A stretch of 64,000 nucleotides of DNA. It comes from Gemmobacter aquaticus. Lineage in GTDB: Bacteria > Pseudomonadota > Alphaproteobacteria > Rhodobacterales > Rhodobacteraceae. Positions 7,857-16,657 of this stretch are shown here, piece by piece. The first letter of the stretch is position 1; each line of letters opens with the position of its first letter. The position numbers and the translations under genes were made by a program. The DNA lies in assembly GCF_007859075.1 (NCBI RefSeq), contig NZ_VOAK01000023.1, positions 124,001 through 188,000 on the forward strand, written 5' to 3'. The notes beneath the pieces are model-generated. The model did no database searches and had not been told where the DNA came from. It saw nothing but the letters and a program-made list of their open reading frames with translations.

Positions 7857-8656
7857 TGCTGGAGATGGGCCTTGCGCTAAGCGGGGCGGCCCTGCGCGGG
7901 CCGTCGTGGTCGCCGGCCGCGCTGTTCAGGGGCGGGGCAAACGGGTTCTGGCTTGATCCGGGTCGCATCGCCGGGGTCTGGCAGGACGCGGCCGGAACTG
8001 TACCCGCCACAGCCGCCGGACAGCCCGTCGGTCTGATCAGCGATCTGAGCGGGATGGGGCATGACTTTGCCCAAGGTACGTCGGCGGCGCGACCAACGCT
8101 GCAACAGGATGCGGGCGGGCGGCACTATCTGCAGCTCGATGGCGTGGACGACTGGCTTTCCACCCCCTCCTTTGCTTGGGGAAGCGATGCTGTGACCGTA
8201 ATCGCCGCCCTGGCCCGCAACCAGAGTGTCAATCTGGAGGATCTGGCCGGCCAGTCCGCGAACCCGCCGGGGAACGCGGGCACGTGGGTTCTGGCCGCGA
8301 CCTACGATGCGTCCAGCAATACGGTAGGCTTCGCCTCGCGCGGCAGTGGTGGCTCGGCACCCGGCAGGGCTTCGACAACGCTGCCCGGCTCGCGGGTGGT
8401 GATCACCGGTCAGGGCAAGGTCGGAACCGACACGGCGATCATTCGACGAAACGGGGTACAGGTCGGATCGAGCAGTGTAGATCAGGGCAGCGGAGAATTC
8501 GGCAGCTACCCGATATTCATCGGCGCGCGCGGCGGAACGATGCGGTTTTTCAACGGCGCGCTCTATGGCCTGCTCGCGATCAACCGCCTGTTGACGGCAG
8601 AGGAGTTGATCCTGGCCGAAGGTTGGGCCGCAGCCCGCGGCGGGGTGGCAGCATGA
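7856..8656 (+). CDS. Spike fibre protein with LamG/concanavalin-like domain
   Basis: A 266-residue protein without signal peptide. Residues about 33-75 carry a motif frequent in phage tail and spike proteins (FWLDPGRIAGVWQDAAGT, AAGQPVGLISDLSG). A jelly-roll domain follows, with YLQLDGVDDWLS near 93 and the strand pattern VTVIAALARN ... WVLAATYD ... GFASRGSG ... FIGARGG to about residue 245. Such domains bind carbohydrate. The start at 7856 overlaps the upstream stop by one base (TGATG); a GTG nine bases earlier is possible. In R. capsulatus the gene after the spike base encodes the GhsB head-spike fibre, and this gene has the same position and general make-up. Sequence of the binding part is expected to vary with host glycan, so its partner cannot be predicted. 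Confidence 0.65.
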   Translation: MLEMGLALSGAALRGPSWSPAALFRGGANGFWLDPGRIAGVWQDAAGTVPATAAGQPVGLISDLSGMGHDFAQGTSAARPTLQQDAGGRHYLQLDGVDDWLSTPSFAWGSDAVTVIAALARNQSVNLEDLAGQSANPPGNAGTWVLAATYDASSNTVGFASRGSGGSAPGRASTTLPGSRVVITGQGKVGTDTAIIRRNGVQVGSSSVDQGSGEFGSYPIFIGARGGTMRFFNGALYGLLAINRLLTAEELILAEGWAAARGGVAA

Positions 8657-9009
8657 GGGTCACGATCGCCTGTCCCGCGCATATGATTGCGGATGCGAAC
8701 CAGCTGGCATTGTGCCTCGGCCTTGGTCCGGATGATGCGATGACCTACGGCCAACCGATCTGGCGGGATGCAGAGGGCAACCTCTATGCCGTTGCCTCGG
8801 CCACCGTGCCGACGGGGTTTGCCGAGGCCGCAACCGCTGCGCTCTCCGAGCCCGCTTGGGGGGCTGATCTTGAGGCGGCTGCGCGCGCGCAGGCTGCCAT
8901 CCTGATCGGCGCAACCGCAACACCCGACCGGCTGGCAGCCAGCCTCGCAGAGAGCCCACAGGATGCGCTGGCCGAACTTGGGCTTACGCTGATTGCCGAG
9001 GGCGCCTGA
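8653..9009 (+). CDS. Third gene of spike operon, unknown function
   Basis: A 118-residue protein starting at an ATG that overlaps the upstream stop by 4 bases (ATGA). Its N-terminal half (MRVTIACPAHMIADANQLALCLG ... DAMTYGQPIWRDAEGNLYAVASA, abbreviated) looks like a small globular domain, and the C-terminal part is alanine-rich and helical with ARAQAAILIGATATPDRLAAS. Proteins of this kind often accompany phage tail or spike genes in Rhodobacteraceae, but I do not know a tested function. Translation coupling to the fibre gene suggests a chaperone, assembly factor or accessory part of the spike. Nothing phage-like follows it. Confidence 0.6.
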   Translation: MRVTIACPAHMIADANQLALCLGLGPDDAMTYGQPIWRDAEGNLYAVASATVPTGFAEAATAALSEPAWGADLEAAARAQAAILIGATATPDRLAASLAESPQDALAELGLTLIAEGA

Positions 9010-9106
9010 GCCAACCGACGCTGCCCGCGCCCGCCGGGGGCAGCCACCCTTGTCACCCCGATCTCCGGAGCCTAACACTGCGTGGAACGCGACGCAGAGG
9101 CAGGGC

Positions 9107-10495
9107 ATGAACGCAATCAAGAACGGCGAGGTCTCCTTCTGGCATGCCGATATGGGGGGCCTTCCCACACCGCGCAGGCCCTTGGCCGGGGATACCACCG
9201 TTGATGTCTGCATCGTAGGTGCGGGGTTCACAGGTCTCTGGACCGCCTACTACCTGAAGCAGGCCGAGCCCTCGCTGTCGATCGCGGTCATTGAGCGGGA
9301 GTTTGCGGGCTTTGGTGCCTCGGGGCGCAATGGTGGCTGGCTTTCGGGCGACTTCACCTGGAGCCGGGACAAATACCTGTCAAACGGGACGCGAGAGGGC
9401 GTCATCTCCTTTGAGCGCCAGCTGCGCGAGACGGTGGATGAGGTGATCCGGGTCTGCGAGACCGAGGGGATCGAGGCCGACATCCATCGCACCGATTGCC
9501 TGACCTATGCCTGTTCACCTGCCCAGATGCAGCGGATGCGCGCGGCGCTGGCCGAGGAGCGGGCCTGGGGTATCGGCGCGGATCGCGCAACCCTGATCGA
9601 AGGGCCCGAGGCGCTGTCCCGCATTCGTATCGCAAATACGCAAGGCGCCTTGGTCACGCATGGCGTTGCGCGCGTCCAGCCGGCCAAGCTGGTGCGCGGA
9701 CTGGCCAGCGTGGTCGAACGGCTTGGCGTTTCGATCTTTGAACAGACCAAGGTCACGGGCATCGCCAAGGGTGTTGTCACCACAGATCGAGGAACGGTCC
9801 GGGCGCGTCGGATCATCCGCGCGACCGAAGGTTTCACCCACGGCATTCCTGGCAACGAGCGGGAATGGTTGCCGATGAACAGCGCCATTGTCGTGACCGA
9901 GCCGCTGCCGCAGTCCCTGTGGGACGAGATCGGGTGGCAAGGGGCCGAACTTCTGGGCGACGCCTCGCACGCCTATTGCTACGCCCAACGCACGCGCGAA
10001 GGGCGGATCGCCATGGGCGGGCGCGGGGTGCCTTATCGCTTTGGTTCGGCGACCGATGTGCGCGGCCAGACCCAGCCCGAGACGATACGGCAACTGACCG
10101 AAATCCTGCACCGGATGCTGCCGCAGACGCGCGGCCTCCGCCTGGATCACGCGTGGTGCGGCGTGTTGGGCGTGCCGCGCGATTGGTGCGCGACGGCGGG
10201 ACTTGACCCGAAGACCGGCATTGGCTGGGCCGGGGGCTATGTGGGGATCGGGGTCTCCACCTCGAACTTCGCGGGGCGGACGCTGGCGGATCTGGTGCTG
10301 GAACGGCAGACCGAACGCACGGACCTACCCTGGGTCAACCGCCGCCCGCGCAAGTGGGAACCCGAGCCGCTGCGCTGGCTGGGCGTGCATGCGATGTATC
10401 GCCTGTATCACCTCGCCGACCGGCGCGAACGCGCAAGCGGCGGGCAGCGCAGTTCTCGTCTGGCTGCGTTTGCGAACCGGCTTACGGGGCGATAG
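9107..10495 (+). CDS. FAD-dependent amine/amino-acid oxidoreductase (DAO family, PuuB-like)
   Basis: A 462-residue flavoprotein. The dinucleotide fold is DVCIVGAGFTGLWTAYYL (GxGxxG at about 38-43), with an acidic residue at the end of the second strand (VIERE), and GASGRNGGW near 70-78, a motif of gamma-glutamylputrescine oxidase-like and glycine/sarcosine oxidase-like enzymes. The C-terminal FAD contact is GWAGGYVGIGVSTSNFAG. I took the ATG at 9107 since the fold begins only about 28 residues later and upstream reading has phage-gene composition. It likely oxidises an amine or N-methylated amino acid with reduction of oxygen or another acceptor. No glutamate-putrescine ligase or aldehyde dehydrogenase is adjacent, so the substrate is open. 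It is not part of the spike operon by function; the gap is 97 bases. Confidence 0.8.
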   Translation: MNAIKNGEVSFWHADMGGLPTPRRPLAGDTTVDVCIVGAGFTGLWTAYYLKQAEPSLSIAVIEREFAGFGASGRNGGWLSGDFTWSRDKYLSNGTREGVISFERQLRETVDEVIRVCETEGIEADIHRTDCLTYACSPAQMQRMRAALAEERAWGIGADRATLIEGPEALSRIRIANTQGALVTHGVARVQPAKLVRGLASVVERLGVSIFEQTKVTGIAKGVVTTDRGTVRARRIIRATEGFTHGIPGNEREWLPMNSAIVVTEPLPQSLWDEIGWQGAELLGDASHAYCYAQRTREGRIAMGGRGVPYRFGSATDVRGQTQPETIRQLTEILHRMLPQTRGLRLDHAWCGVLGVPRDWCATAGLDPKTGIGWAGGYVGIGVSTSNFAGRTLADLVLERQTERTDLPWVNRRPRKWEPEPLRWLGVHAMYRLYHLADRRERASGGQRSSRLAAFANRLTGR

Positions 10496-10499
10496 CCCC

Positions 10500-11621
10500 C
10501 TACCCCGCAAGAACCTTGCGGAACCGCCTGAGCACGACCGTCAGCGCGACGCCCGCCATGACAGCCATGGCAGCCAGTTCCCCGAGCACAAGGCCCGGCC
10601 CCGCGCCCCGATAGAGCACCGACTGCGCGAAACTTACGAAATGCGGGGCCGGGCTGATCGTCCGCATGGCGATCTGCAACCAGTCAGGCATCGACTCCAG
10701 CGGTGTCATGCCGCCCGACAGCAGGATGATGACGATGATCACCGGAATGACCAGCAGCCCGAACTGGCCCATGTTCTGGGTGAACGACGCAAGCAGCAAT
10801 CCGATGCTCGCGACTGCGGCGATATAGACCGCGGCCCCCGTTGCATAGAGCGCAAGCGATCCATCGACGGGCACCCCCATGCCCAGCCGGATTACCAACT
10901 CCAGACTGAGAACAGAGGCCACAAGGATTACAAGCCCCGTTGCCAGCACCTTTGACACCACGATCTCATGCGGATGAACAGGCATGACCAGCACATGCTC
11001 GATGGTGCCATGCTCGCGTTCGCGGATCATGGAAGAGCCCGACAGGATCAGCGTGAGGATGGTGACCGAGTTCATCAGCTGCATCACCGCGGTGAACCAC
11101 GCGCCGGTCAGGTTTTCGTTGTATAGGTTGCGTTGCACCACATTGATCATCGCGACCTGCGCCGCGCCGGGGGAAAGGTAGTCCGACACCGTCTGCACCA
11201 GAACCTGCCGCAGGAAGCTTGCACCGTTTCCGGCCTGCGCGACCGCCGTGGCGTCAATCAGGATCATCAGCGTCGCCGGATCGCCTCGCCGGAGCGATTC
11301 CTCGAACTTCGGCGGGATTGACAGGACCAGCACCTGATCGCCCCGTGACTGAGCCACGGCGGCCTCGGTCGCCGTCAACTGCGCGGGCGGGGTGAAGAGC
11401 GGGGGCTGGATCGCATCTGCCAGACGGGCCGAAAGCTGGCTGTGATCCTCGTCAACCACGGCGACCGACAGGTTTTCGATATCGGTTTTCGCAGCGTCCG
11501 AGACCATCCAGGTCGAGACGGTAAAGACATAGAGGATCAGCACCACCATGACCCGGTCCACACGGATCGCGCGCAGCTCCTTGATCGTCAGACGCAGGAT
11601 GTTCTTCAGGCTCTGACACAT
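10500..11621 (-). CDS. yhhJ: ABC-2 type permease, YhhJ-like
   Basis: A 373-residue membrane protein with one N-terminal membrane segment (VMVVLILYVFTVSTWMV), a long periplasmic loop, and a cluster of five C-terminal segments; SMIREREHGTIEHVLVMPVHPHEIVVSKVL is the hallmark cytosolic loop of ABC-2 exporters. The start MCQSLKNIL at 11621 is 4 bases after the stop of the ATPase gene; earlier in-frame codons lie inside that gene. It ends a three-gene set with a HlyD adaptor and an RbbA-like ATPase-permease, the same composition as E. coli yhiI-rbbA(yhiH)-yhhJ. Two half-permeases would then form the channel. The cargo is unknown; drugs or hydrophobic compounds are the usual guess. Confidence 0.8.
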   Translation of the reverse strand: MCQSLKNILRLTIKELRAIRVDRVMVVLILYVFTVSTWMVSDAAKTDIENLSVAVVDEDHSQLSARLADAIQPPLFTPPAQLTATEAAVAQSRGDQVLVLSIPPKFEESLRRGDPATLMILIDATAVAQAGNGASFLRQVLVQTVSDYLSPGAAQVAMINVVQRNLYNENLTGAWFTAVMQLMNSVTILTLILSGSSMIREREHGTIEHVLVMPVHPHEIVVSKVLATGLVILVASVLSLELVIRLGMGVPVDGSLALYATGAAVYIAAVASIGLLLASFTQNMGQFGLLVIPVIIVIILLSGGMTPLESMPDWLQIAMRTISPAPHFVSFAQSVLYRGAGPGLVLGELAAMAVMAGVALTVVLRRFRKVLAG

Positions 11622-11625
11622 CGCA

Positions 11626-14331
11626 TCACGCCTCCTGCTTGCGCAGGGCAAGCACCGAGAAGACCAGATAGGCAAGGCAGAACAGGGCAAGGGCCAGCGC
11701 GTTGGGCCATAGCTCGGCCCAGCCGAAACCCTTGACGAAGCTGCCGACCGAGGCGGGTTGATACCAGGCGCCGGGGAAGGCCTGTCCCACCAGCCTCCCG
11801 GCCGGTGCCAGAGACGATACCGGCACGATCAGACCCGAGAAGTTGATCGTCGGGATGATGGTGATGATCGCGGTGGCGAACACGGCTGACACCTGGGTCT
11901 GCGTGAAGGATGACATCAACTGGCCGAACCCGGTCGCCGCCACGACATAGAGGGCCGAAATGGCGGCCAACGCCAACAGGCTGCCGGTGAAGGGCACGGC
12001 AAACAGCCAGTGACCAAGCGCCAGAAGCACCCAGAAGCTGATCCAGGCGATGACCACATAGGGCAACTGCTTGCCCAGCAGAAACTCCGCCCGCCCCACC
12101 GGGGTCGAGCGGAAATTGGCGATGGTGCCAGTCTCTTTCTCGCGCACGACGCTGACCGCCGACATGATGGCGGGGATCAGCATCAGGATAAGCATGATGA
12201 TCGACGGCACCATCGCATTGGCCGAAAGGAACGCCTGATTGAACAGGAAGCGCGTCTCGACCGTAAGCTGCTGGTTCTGCGCAATGCCTGCCTCGCGCAG
12301 GGTCCGCCGGCCAAAGCTTTCGACCACACCAAGCGCATAGCCGCGCGCGGTTTCGGCGCGGAAGGGCATCGCGCCATCGATCCAGAGCGAGACCTCTGGC
12401 CGGTCGCCGCGGCGCAGGTCGTGACCAAAGCGGTCGGGGATTTCCAGCGCCACGGTCAATGCGCCGCGACCCATCCGGGCAGCAAGCTCGGTCTGATCGG
12501 CGAAATCCGGGCCTTGGGCGAATTGCCGGATCGACGCGAACTCATCGATCAGTGCGCGGCTTTCGGCGCTCTGATCCTGATCGTTGACCGCAAAGCTGAG
12601 CCGGTCGACATCAAAGGAAATGCCGTACCCCATGGTCAGAAGCAGGATGACAGGCCCAACAAGCGCAAAGAACAGCCGGATCGGGTCGCGCATCAACTCC
12701 AGCGTCTCGCGCCAGGCGTAGGCACCCGCGCGGGTCACGGCCTGCCGCAGCGGCCCGGGCGGCGCCACGGGGGCGGGCAGTGCAATTGCGGCAGACGCCT
12801 TGCCCTCGCCGCCAATCTCGCGCTCCAGACAGGCGATGAACGCATCTTCCAGCGTTGCGGTCCCGAGGCGCGTCACGATCTCGGCCGGCGCCCCTACCTC
12901 AAGCACCCGACCGGCATGCATGAGCGAGATGCGGTCGCAGCGCTCGGCCTCGTTCATGAAATGCGTGGTGATAAAGATGGTCACCCCGCGCTCGCGCGAG
13001 AGCACGATCAGCTTGCGCCAGAAATCGTCCCGCGCCAGCGGATCGACGCCCGAGGTCGGCTCATCAAGGATCAGGATGCGCGGTTCATGGATGATGGCGA
13101 CGGCCAGTTGCAGCCGCTGACGGATACCAAGCGGCAGGCTTTCGGGCATCTGGTCGGCGACATCGGTCAGATCGAACTCGGCCATGACCTCGGCCACGCG
13201 GGGCGCGCGGGCCGCCGGGGCGAGGGTGTAGAGCTGGGCATGCAGCATCAAGTTCTGCCGAACGGTCAACTCGCCATACAGCGAAAAGCCCTGCGACATG
13301 TAGCCGATCCGCATCCGGCTTTGCATGTCTGCCGCCCCCAGCCTTTCGCCAAAGAGCCGCGTTTCGCCCTCGGTCGGGTCCAGAAGGCCGGTCAGCATCT
13401 TCATCGTCGTCGATTTGCCGCAGCCGTTTGACCCCAGAAAGCCGAAGATCTCGCCTTCAGGGATCACGAAGCTCACGTCGTCAACGGCGGTAAAATCCTT
13501 GAAGCGCTTGGTCAGGTTACGCGCCTCGATCGCGGGAACGGCGTCAGGTGTCCCATTCCGTGGCGGCAGGATCACGGGCGCTGCGTCCTGCCCACCGGGA
13601 AGCAGGCGCACAAAGGCCGCCTCCAGTGTTTCGGCGCCTGTCCGGGCGCGCAGGTCGGCCGGGCTTCCGGTCGCAATCACCCGGCCTGCGTCCATCGCGG
13701 CCAGCCAGTCAAAGCGGTCAGCCTCCTCCATATAGGCGGTGGCGACCAGCACGCTCATCCCCGGCAAATGCTGGCGGATGGCATCGATCAGTTCCCAGAA
13801 CTGGCGGCGCGACAGCGGGTCGACACCGGTGGTCGGCTCATCAAGGATCAGCAGGTCGGGATCATGGATCAGTGCGGAACAGAGGCTCAGCTTCTGCTTC
13901 ATACCGCCCGAAAGCTTGCCTGCGGGGCGATCGGGAAACGGATCAAGCCCGGTTGCATGCAAAAGCATTTCAATTCGCGCGGCCCGTTCATCGGCCTTCT
14001 GCCCGAACAGGCGGCCAAAGAAATCGAGGTTTTCGCGCACCGAGAGCGTCGGATAAAGGTTCCGCCCCAAGCCTTGCGGCATATAGGCGATGCGTGGGGC
14101 GATGGCCCGACGTTCCGCCGCCAGCGCGATATCGCGGTCCAGAACCTGCAGCGCACCGCCCTGCAGCCGCCGCACGCCTGCGATCAGCGCAAGCAGCGTC
14201 GTTTTTCCCACCCCATCCGGACCGATCAGACCCGCCATGCAGCCTGCCGGGATCTGCAGGCTGACGTCATCAAGCGCGGTCACGCGGCCATAGCGATGGC
14301 TAATGCCCTGGGTCTCGGCCACATATAGCAT
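11626..14331 (-). CDS. rbbA: Fused double-ATPase/permease ABC transporter, RbbA-like
   Basis: A 901-residue three-domain protein. ATPase domain 1 (about 5-230) has Walker A GPDGVGKTT, signature KLSGGMKQK and Walker B LLILDEPTTGVDP. ATPase domain 2 (about 278-505) has GSNGCGKST, Walker B LILDEPTSGVDP and ITTHFMNEAERCD, but its signature is LPLGIRQR instead of LSGGQ, as in known RbbA/YhiH proteins. From about 545 an ABC-2 permease domain follows with an N-terminal segment, a large periplasmic loop and SVVREKETGTIANFRSTPVGRAEFLLGKQLPY. The E. coli protein was described as ribosome-associated ATPase, but the operon here (HlyD upstream, YhhJ-like downstream) points to export. It starts 3 bases after the HlyD stop. 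Confidence 0.85.
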   Translation of the reverse strand: MLYVAETQGISHRYGRVTALDDVSLQIPAGCMAGLIGPDGVGKTTLLALIAGVRRLQGGALQVLDRDIALAAERRAIAPRIAYMPQGLGRNLYPTLSVRENLDFFGRLFGQKADERAARIEMLLHATGLDPFPDRPAGKLSGGMKQKLSLCSALIHDPDLLILDEPTTGVDPLSRRQFWELIDAIRQHLPGMSVLVATAYMEEADRFDWLAAMDAGRVIATGSPADLRARTGAETLEAAFVRLLPGGQDAAPVILPPRNGTPDAVPAIEARNLTKRFKDFTAVDDVSFVIPEGEIFGFLGSNGCGKSTTMKMLTGLLDPTEGETRLFGERLGAADMQSRMRIGYMSQGFSLYGELTVRQNLMLHAQLYTLAPAARAPRVAEVMAEFDLTDVADQMPESLPLGIRQRLQLAVAIIHEPRILILDEPTSGVDPLARDDFWRKLIVLSRERGVTIFITTHFMNEAERCDRISLMHAGRVLEVGAPAEIVTRLGTATLEDAFIACLEREIGGEGKASAAIALPAPVAPPGPLRQAVTRAGAYAWRETLELMRDPIRLFFALVGPVILLLTMGYGISFDVDRLSFAVNDQDQSAESRALIDEFASIRQFAQGPDFADQTELAARMGRGALTVALEIPDRFGHDLRRGDRPEVSLWIDGAMPFRAETARGYALGVVESFGRRTLREAGIAQNQQLTVETRFLFNQAFLSANAMVPSIIMLILMLIPAIMSAVSVVREKETGTIANFRSTPVGRAEFLLGKQLPYVVIAWISFWVLLALGHWLFAVPFTGSLLALAAISALYVVAATGFGQLMSSFTQTQVSAVFATAIITIIPTINFSGLIVPVSSLAPAGRLVGQAFPGAWYQPASVGSFVKGFGWAELWPNALALALFCLAYLVFSVLALRKQEA

Positions 14332-14334
14332 GGG

Positions 14335-15333
14335 CTATTCCGGCAGCTTCACGGCCAGATCGGCGGGCCAGTCAGTGCCCGGCAGCGTGCGCACGAAACC
14401 AAGACCCCGCACACCGGTTTTAACCCGGTCTTCAAACCGCTCGACCAGCTCGGGCGGTACACGCAGCTTGACCCGAAAGACCAGATCCTCACGTTCCGAC
14501 GCGGTTTCCACCGACTTCGGCGTAAACTGCGCCTCGGGCGAGATGAAGGTGACGGTGGCGGGGATCACAAACTGCGGGATCGGATCAAGGATCAGCCGCG
14601 CCTCGTCATTCAGGACCAGCGGCCCGACATCAGCGGCCTGCAGGTAGATGTTCATGTAGATGTCCGACAGATCAAGCAGCGTGACAATGGGGGCGCCCGC
14701 CGCCAGCACCTCGCCGGGCTCGCGTAGCCGATAGGCGACACGTCCGCGCACAGGGGCGCGGATCGTCAGGTCATCAAGCGCGATCTCCAGACGTGCGAGA
14801 TCGGCATTCGCCGACGCGATCAGGGCGTCGCTTTCATCAAGCTGCGCCTCGGCCATCCGCAACGCAGCCTTGGCCGAGGTAAAGGCGTTCACCGCGTCGT
14901 CGCGCACCGCATCGCTGGCATGCCCTTCTGCGTGCAGTTTCTGCACCCGGTCATGATTGGTTTCGGCCACCGACAGCGCGCTTTGCGCCTGTGCCGTGCT
15001 GGCCTCGGCCACGCTCTTGACGGCCTTGGCGCGCATCACGGCCGCGCGCGCACCCATCATCTGCGCCTGTGTTTCGCGGTCATCAATCCGTGCGACCGGA
15101 TCGCCGGGGTCGACGATCTGGCCCTCGGCCACCATAACCGCCTCGATCCGGCCCGCATATTTTGTGGCCACATCCACCGTCTGCGATTCTATGCGCCCGT
15201 TTGAGCTGGCGATGCCCATGGTCTGGCGGTTGAAGAACCGCGCCTTGAGGGCATCAAAAGGGCTTTCTGCCACCGCGGGCGCAACATTTGCGGCCAGAAC
15301 AATCGTCAGAGCCAACAGGAACCGGTTCGACAT
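14335..15333 (-). CDS. HlyD/EmrA-type periplasmic adaptor of ABC exporter
   Basis: A 332-residue adaptor beginning with a cleavable-looking signal MSNRFLLALTIVLAANVAPAVAE. It has a first lipoyl half (GRIEAVMVAEGQIVDPGDPVARID), a long alpha-hairpin with high coiled-coil character (about residues 75-180), a second lipoyl half (IRAPVRGRVAYRLREPGEVLAAGAPIVTLLD, split here) and a beta-barrel. The start at 15333 is chosen for the signal peptide and the GAGGG upstream of it. It opens the operon that continues with the RbbA-like and YhhJ-like genes and would bridge the inner-membrane ABC exporter to an outer-membrane channel encoded elsewhere. It is divergent from nadA across 262 bases. Confidence 0.85.
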   Translation of the reverse strand: MSNRFLLALTIVLAANVAPAVAESPFDALKARFFNRQTMGIASSNGRIESQTVDVATKYAGRIEAVMVAEGQIVDPGDPVARIDDRETQAQMMGARAAVMRAKAVKSVAEASTAQAQSALSVAETNHDRVQKLHAEGHASDAVRDDAVNAFTSAKAALRMAEAQLDESDALIASANADLARLEIALDDLTIRAPVRGRVAYRLREPGEVLAAGAPIVTLLDLSDIYMNIYLQAADVGPLVLNDEARLILDPIPQFVIPATVTFISPEAQFTPKSVETASEREDLVFRVKLRVPPELVERFEDRVKTGVRGLGFVRTLPGTDWPADLAVKLPE

Positions 15334-15536
15334 CGCACCCTCATTGCGCAGGTCATCCATATCAAGGTTACACCCGCCCGCCGCGCGCTGCACGGGCTGC
15401 ATTGCCGCAGCGTCACTTTTCGCTGCGTCAACCGCCTGAAAATCGACCGTTTTCTGGCACCGGTTATGGTGCAACTCTCCGGGAGAGGCCGCAAAAGATT
15501 GCAACAAACGCCCGAGTATTCGTGAAAACCAATAAC

Positions 15537-15565
15537 TTGCACCGCGCAGACATTCGCCCTAGGTT
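15537..15565 (+). promoter_or_regulatory. Candidate sigma-70 promoter for nadABC
   Basis: TTGCAC (15537-15542) and TAGGTT (15560-15565) are separated by 17 bases and end about 30 bases before the nadA start. The rest of the divergent region 15334-15536 shows no gene. I did not recognise an operator for a NAD-pathway repressor. Confidence 0.4.
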
Positions 15566-15595
15566 CGCGCGTCCGCCGTCACGCCAGGTTCTGCC

Positions 15596-16657
15596 ATGCC
15601 GACCAGCACCCCCGACATCCGCGCCGAATTGGCGAAGGTCTATGATCTTGAGCCATCGCTCAGCGCGGCTGAGGCCACACGCGATATTCATGCGCGCATG
15701 TCCCGCGTCATCCCCTTTGCCGACTGGGCCCGCCACGCGCCCTATGTGATTGCGATCAACCGGCTGAAGGCCAAGCGCGGCGCGGTGATCCTCGCGCACA
15801 ACTACATGACGCCCGACATCTATCATGGCATCGCCGATGTGGTGGGCGACAGCCTGCAGCTTGCCATCGAGGCGACCAAGGTCGAGGCCGGGGTGATCGT
15901 CCAGTGCGGCGTGCATTTCATGGCCGAAACCTCAAAGGTTCTGAGCCCGTCAAAGACCGTTCTGATGCCCGACATGGGGGCCGGTTGCTCGCTGGCCGAT
16001 GCGATCACGCCTGCAGGCATCGCCGAGATGCGCGCCATGTATCCCGGCGCACCGGTCGTGAGCTATGTGAACACGACGGCCGCGGTCAAGGCGGCCTCGG
16101 ACATCTGCTGTACCTCGGCCAATGCCGCGCAGATCGTGCGCGCCATGCCCGGCGATACCGTCATCATGACGCCCGACAAGTATCTGGCGCAGAACGTGGC
16201 GAAACAGGTGCCCGAGAAGCGCATCGTTTGGTGGGATGGCGCCTGCATCGTGCATGAACGCTTCACCGCGCAGGACCTGCGCGAGTTCCGCGAGTTCCAG
16301 CCCGACACCACGATCATCGCGCACCCCGAGTGCCCGCCCGATGTGGTGACCGAGGCAGATTTTTCGGGCTCGACCGCGGGCATCATCGACTTTGTCACGC
16401 AAAACCAGCCCAGCAAGGCGCTGCTTGTCACCGAATGCTCGATGGCCTCAAACATTGCGGACGCCCATCCGCAGGTGGAATTCGTGGGGCCCTGCAACAT
16501 GTGCCCCTACATGAAGATGATCACGCTCGAAAAGGTGCTGTGGTCGCTGCACACGATGACCACGCCGGTCGAGGTTGACCCCGAGCTGATCGCCCCCGCC
16601 CGCGCGGCGGTCGAGCGGATGATCGAGATCTCGCGTCGGCCACGGGCTGCCGCATGA
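15596..16657 (+). CDS. nadA: Quinolinate synthase A
   Basis: A 353-residue iron-sulfur enzyme that condenses iminoaspartate with dihydroxyacetone phosphate to quinolinate. AHNYMTPDIYHGIAD near residue 67, CGVHFMAETSKVLSP near 104, GCSLAD (C131), GACIVHE (C217) and CNMCPYM (C303) are visible; C131, C217 and C303 correspond to the three [4Fe-4S] ligands known from E. coli. The longer N-terminal part before the first repeat is common in alphaproteobacterial NadA. It is the first gene of nadA-nadB-nadC; its TGA overlaps the nadB ATG by 4 bases, so the unstable iminoaspartate made by NadB is used by a partner made in step. Confidence 0.96.
   Translation: MPTSTPDIRAELAKVYDLEPSLSAAEATRDIHARMSRVIPFADWARHAPYVIAINRLKAKRGAVILAHNYMTPDIYHGIADVVGDSLQLAIEATKVEAGVIVQCGVHFMAETSKVLSPSKTVLMPDMGAGCSLADAITPAGIAEMRAMYPGAPVVSYVNTTAAVKAASDICCTSANAAQIVRAMPGDTVIMTPDKYLAQNVAKQVPEKRIVWWDGACIVHERFTAQDLREFREFQPDTTIIAHPECPPDVVTEADFSGSTAGIIDFVTQNQPSKALLVTECSMASNIADAHPQVEFVGPCNMCPYMKMITLEKVLWSLHTMTTPVEVDPELIAPARAAVERMIEISRRPRAAA

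Noticed and set aside
7596-9009. Spike genes as part of an intact prophage
   Set aside because: No integrase, capsid, terminase, portal, lysis or att-like repeat is seen within the flanking 9 kb on the right or 7.5 kb on the left.
12010-13431. 473-codon plus-strand frame antisense to the RbbA-like gene
   Set aside because: Low-complexity, Arg/Asp/His/Gln-rich translation without domains; the minus-strand ABC protein is certain. The same applies to long antisense frames at 2271-3653, 16507-17760, 27702-29666, 31348-32439, 32594-34195, 40751-41812, 43635-45140, 54077-55891 and 62370-63812.
11626-14331. True ribosome-associated role for the RbbA-like protein
   Set aside because: The name comes from E. 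coli work, but the operon with HlyD and YhhJ-like genes and the fused permease domain favours export; nothing in the sequence shows ribosome binding.
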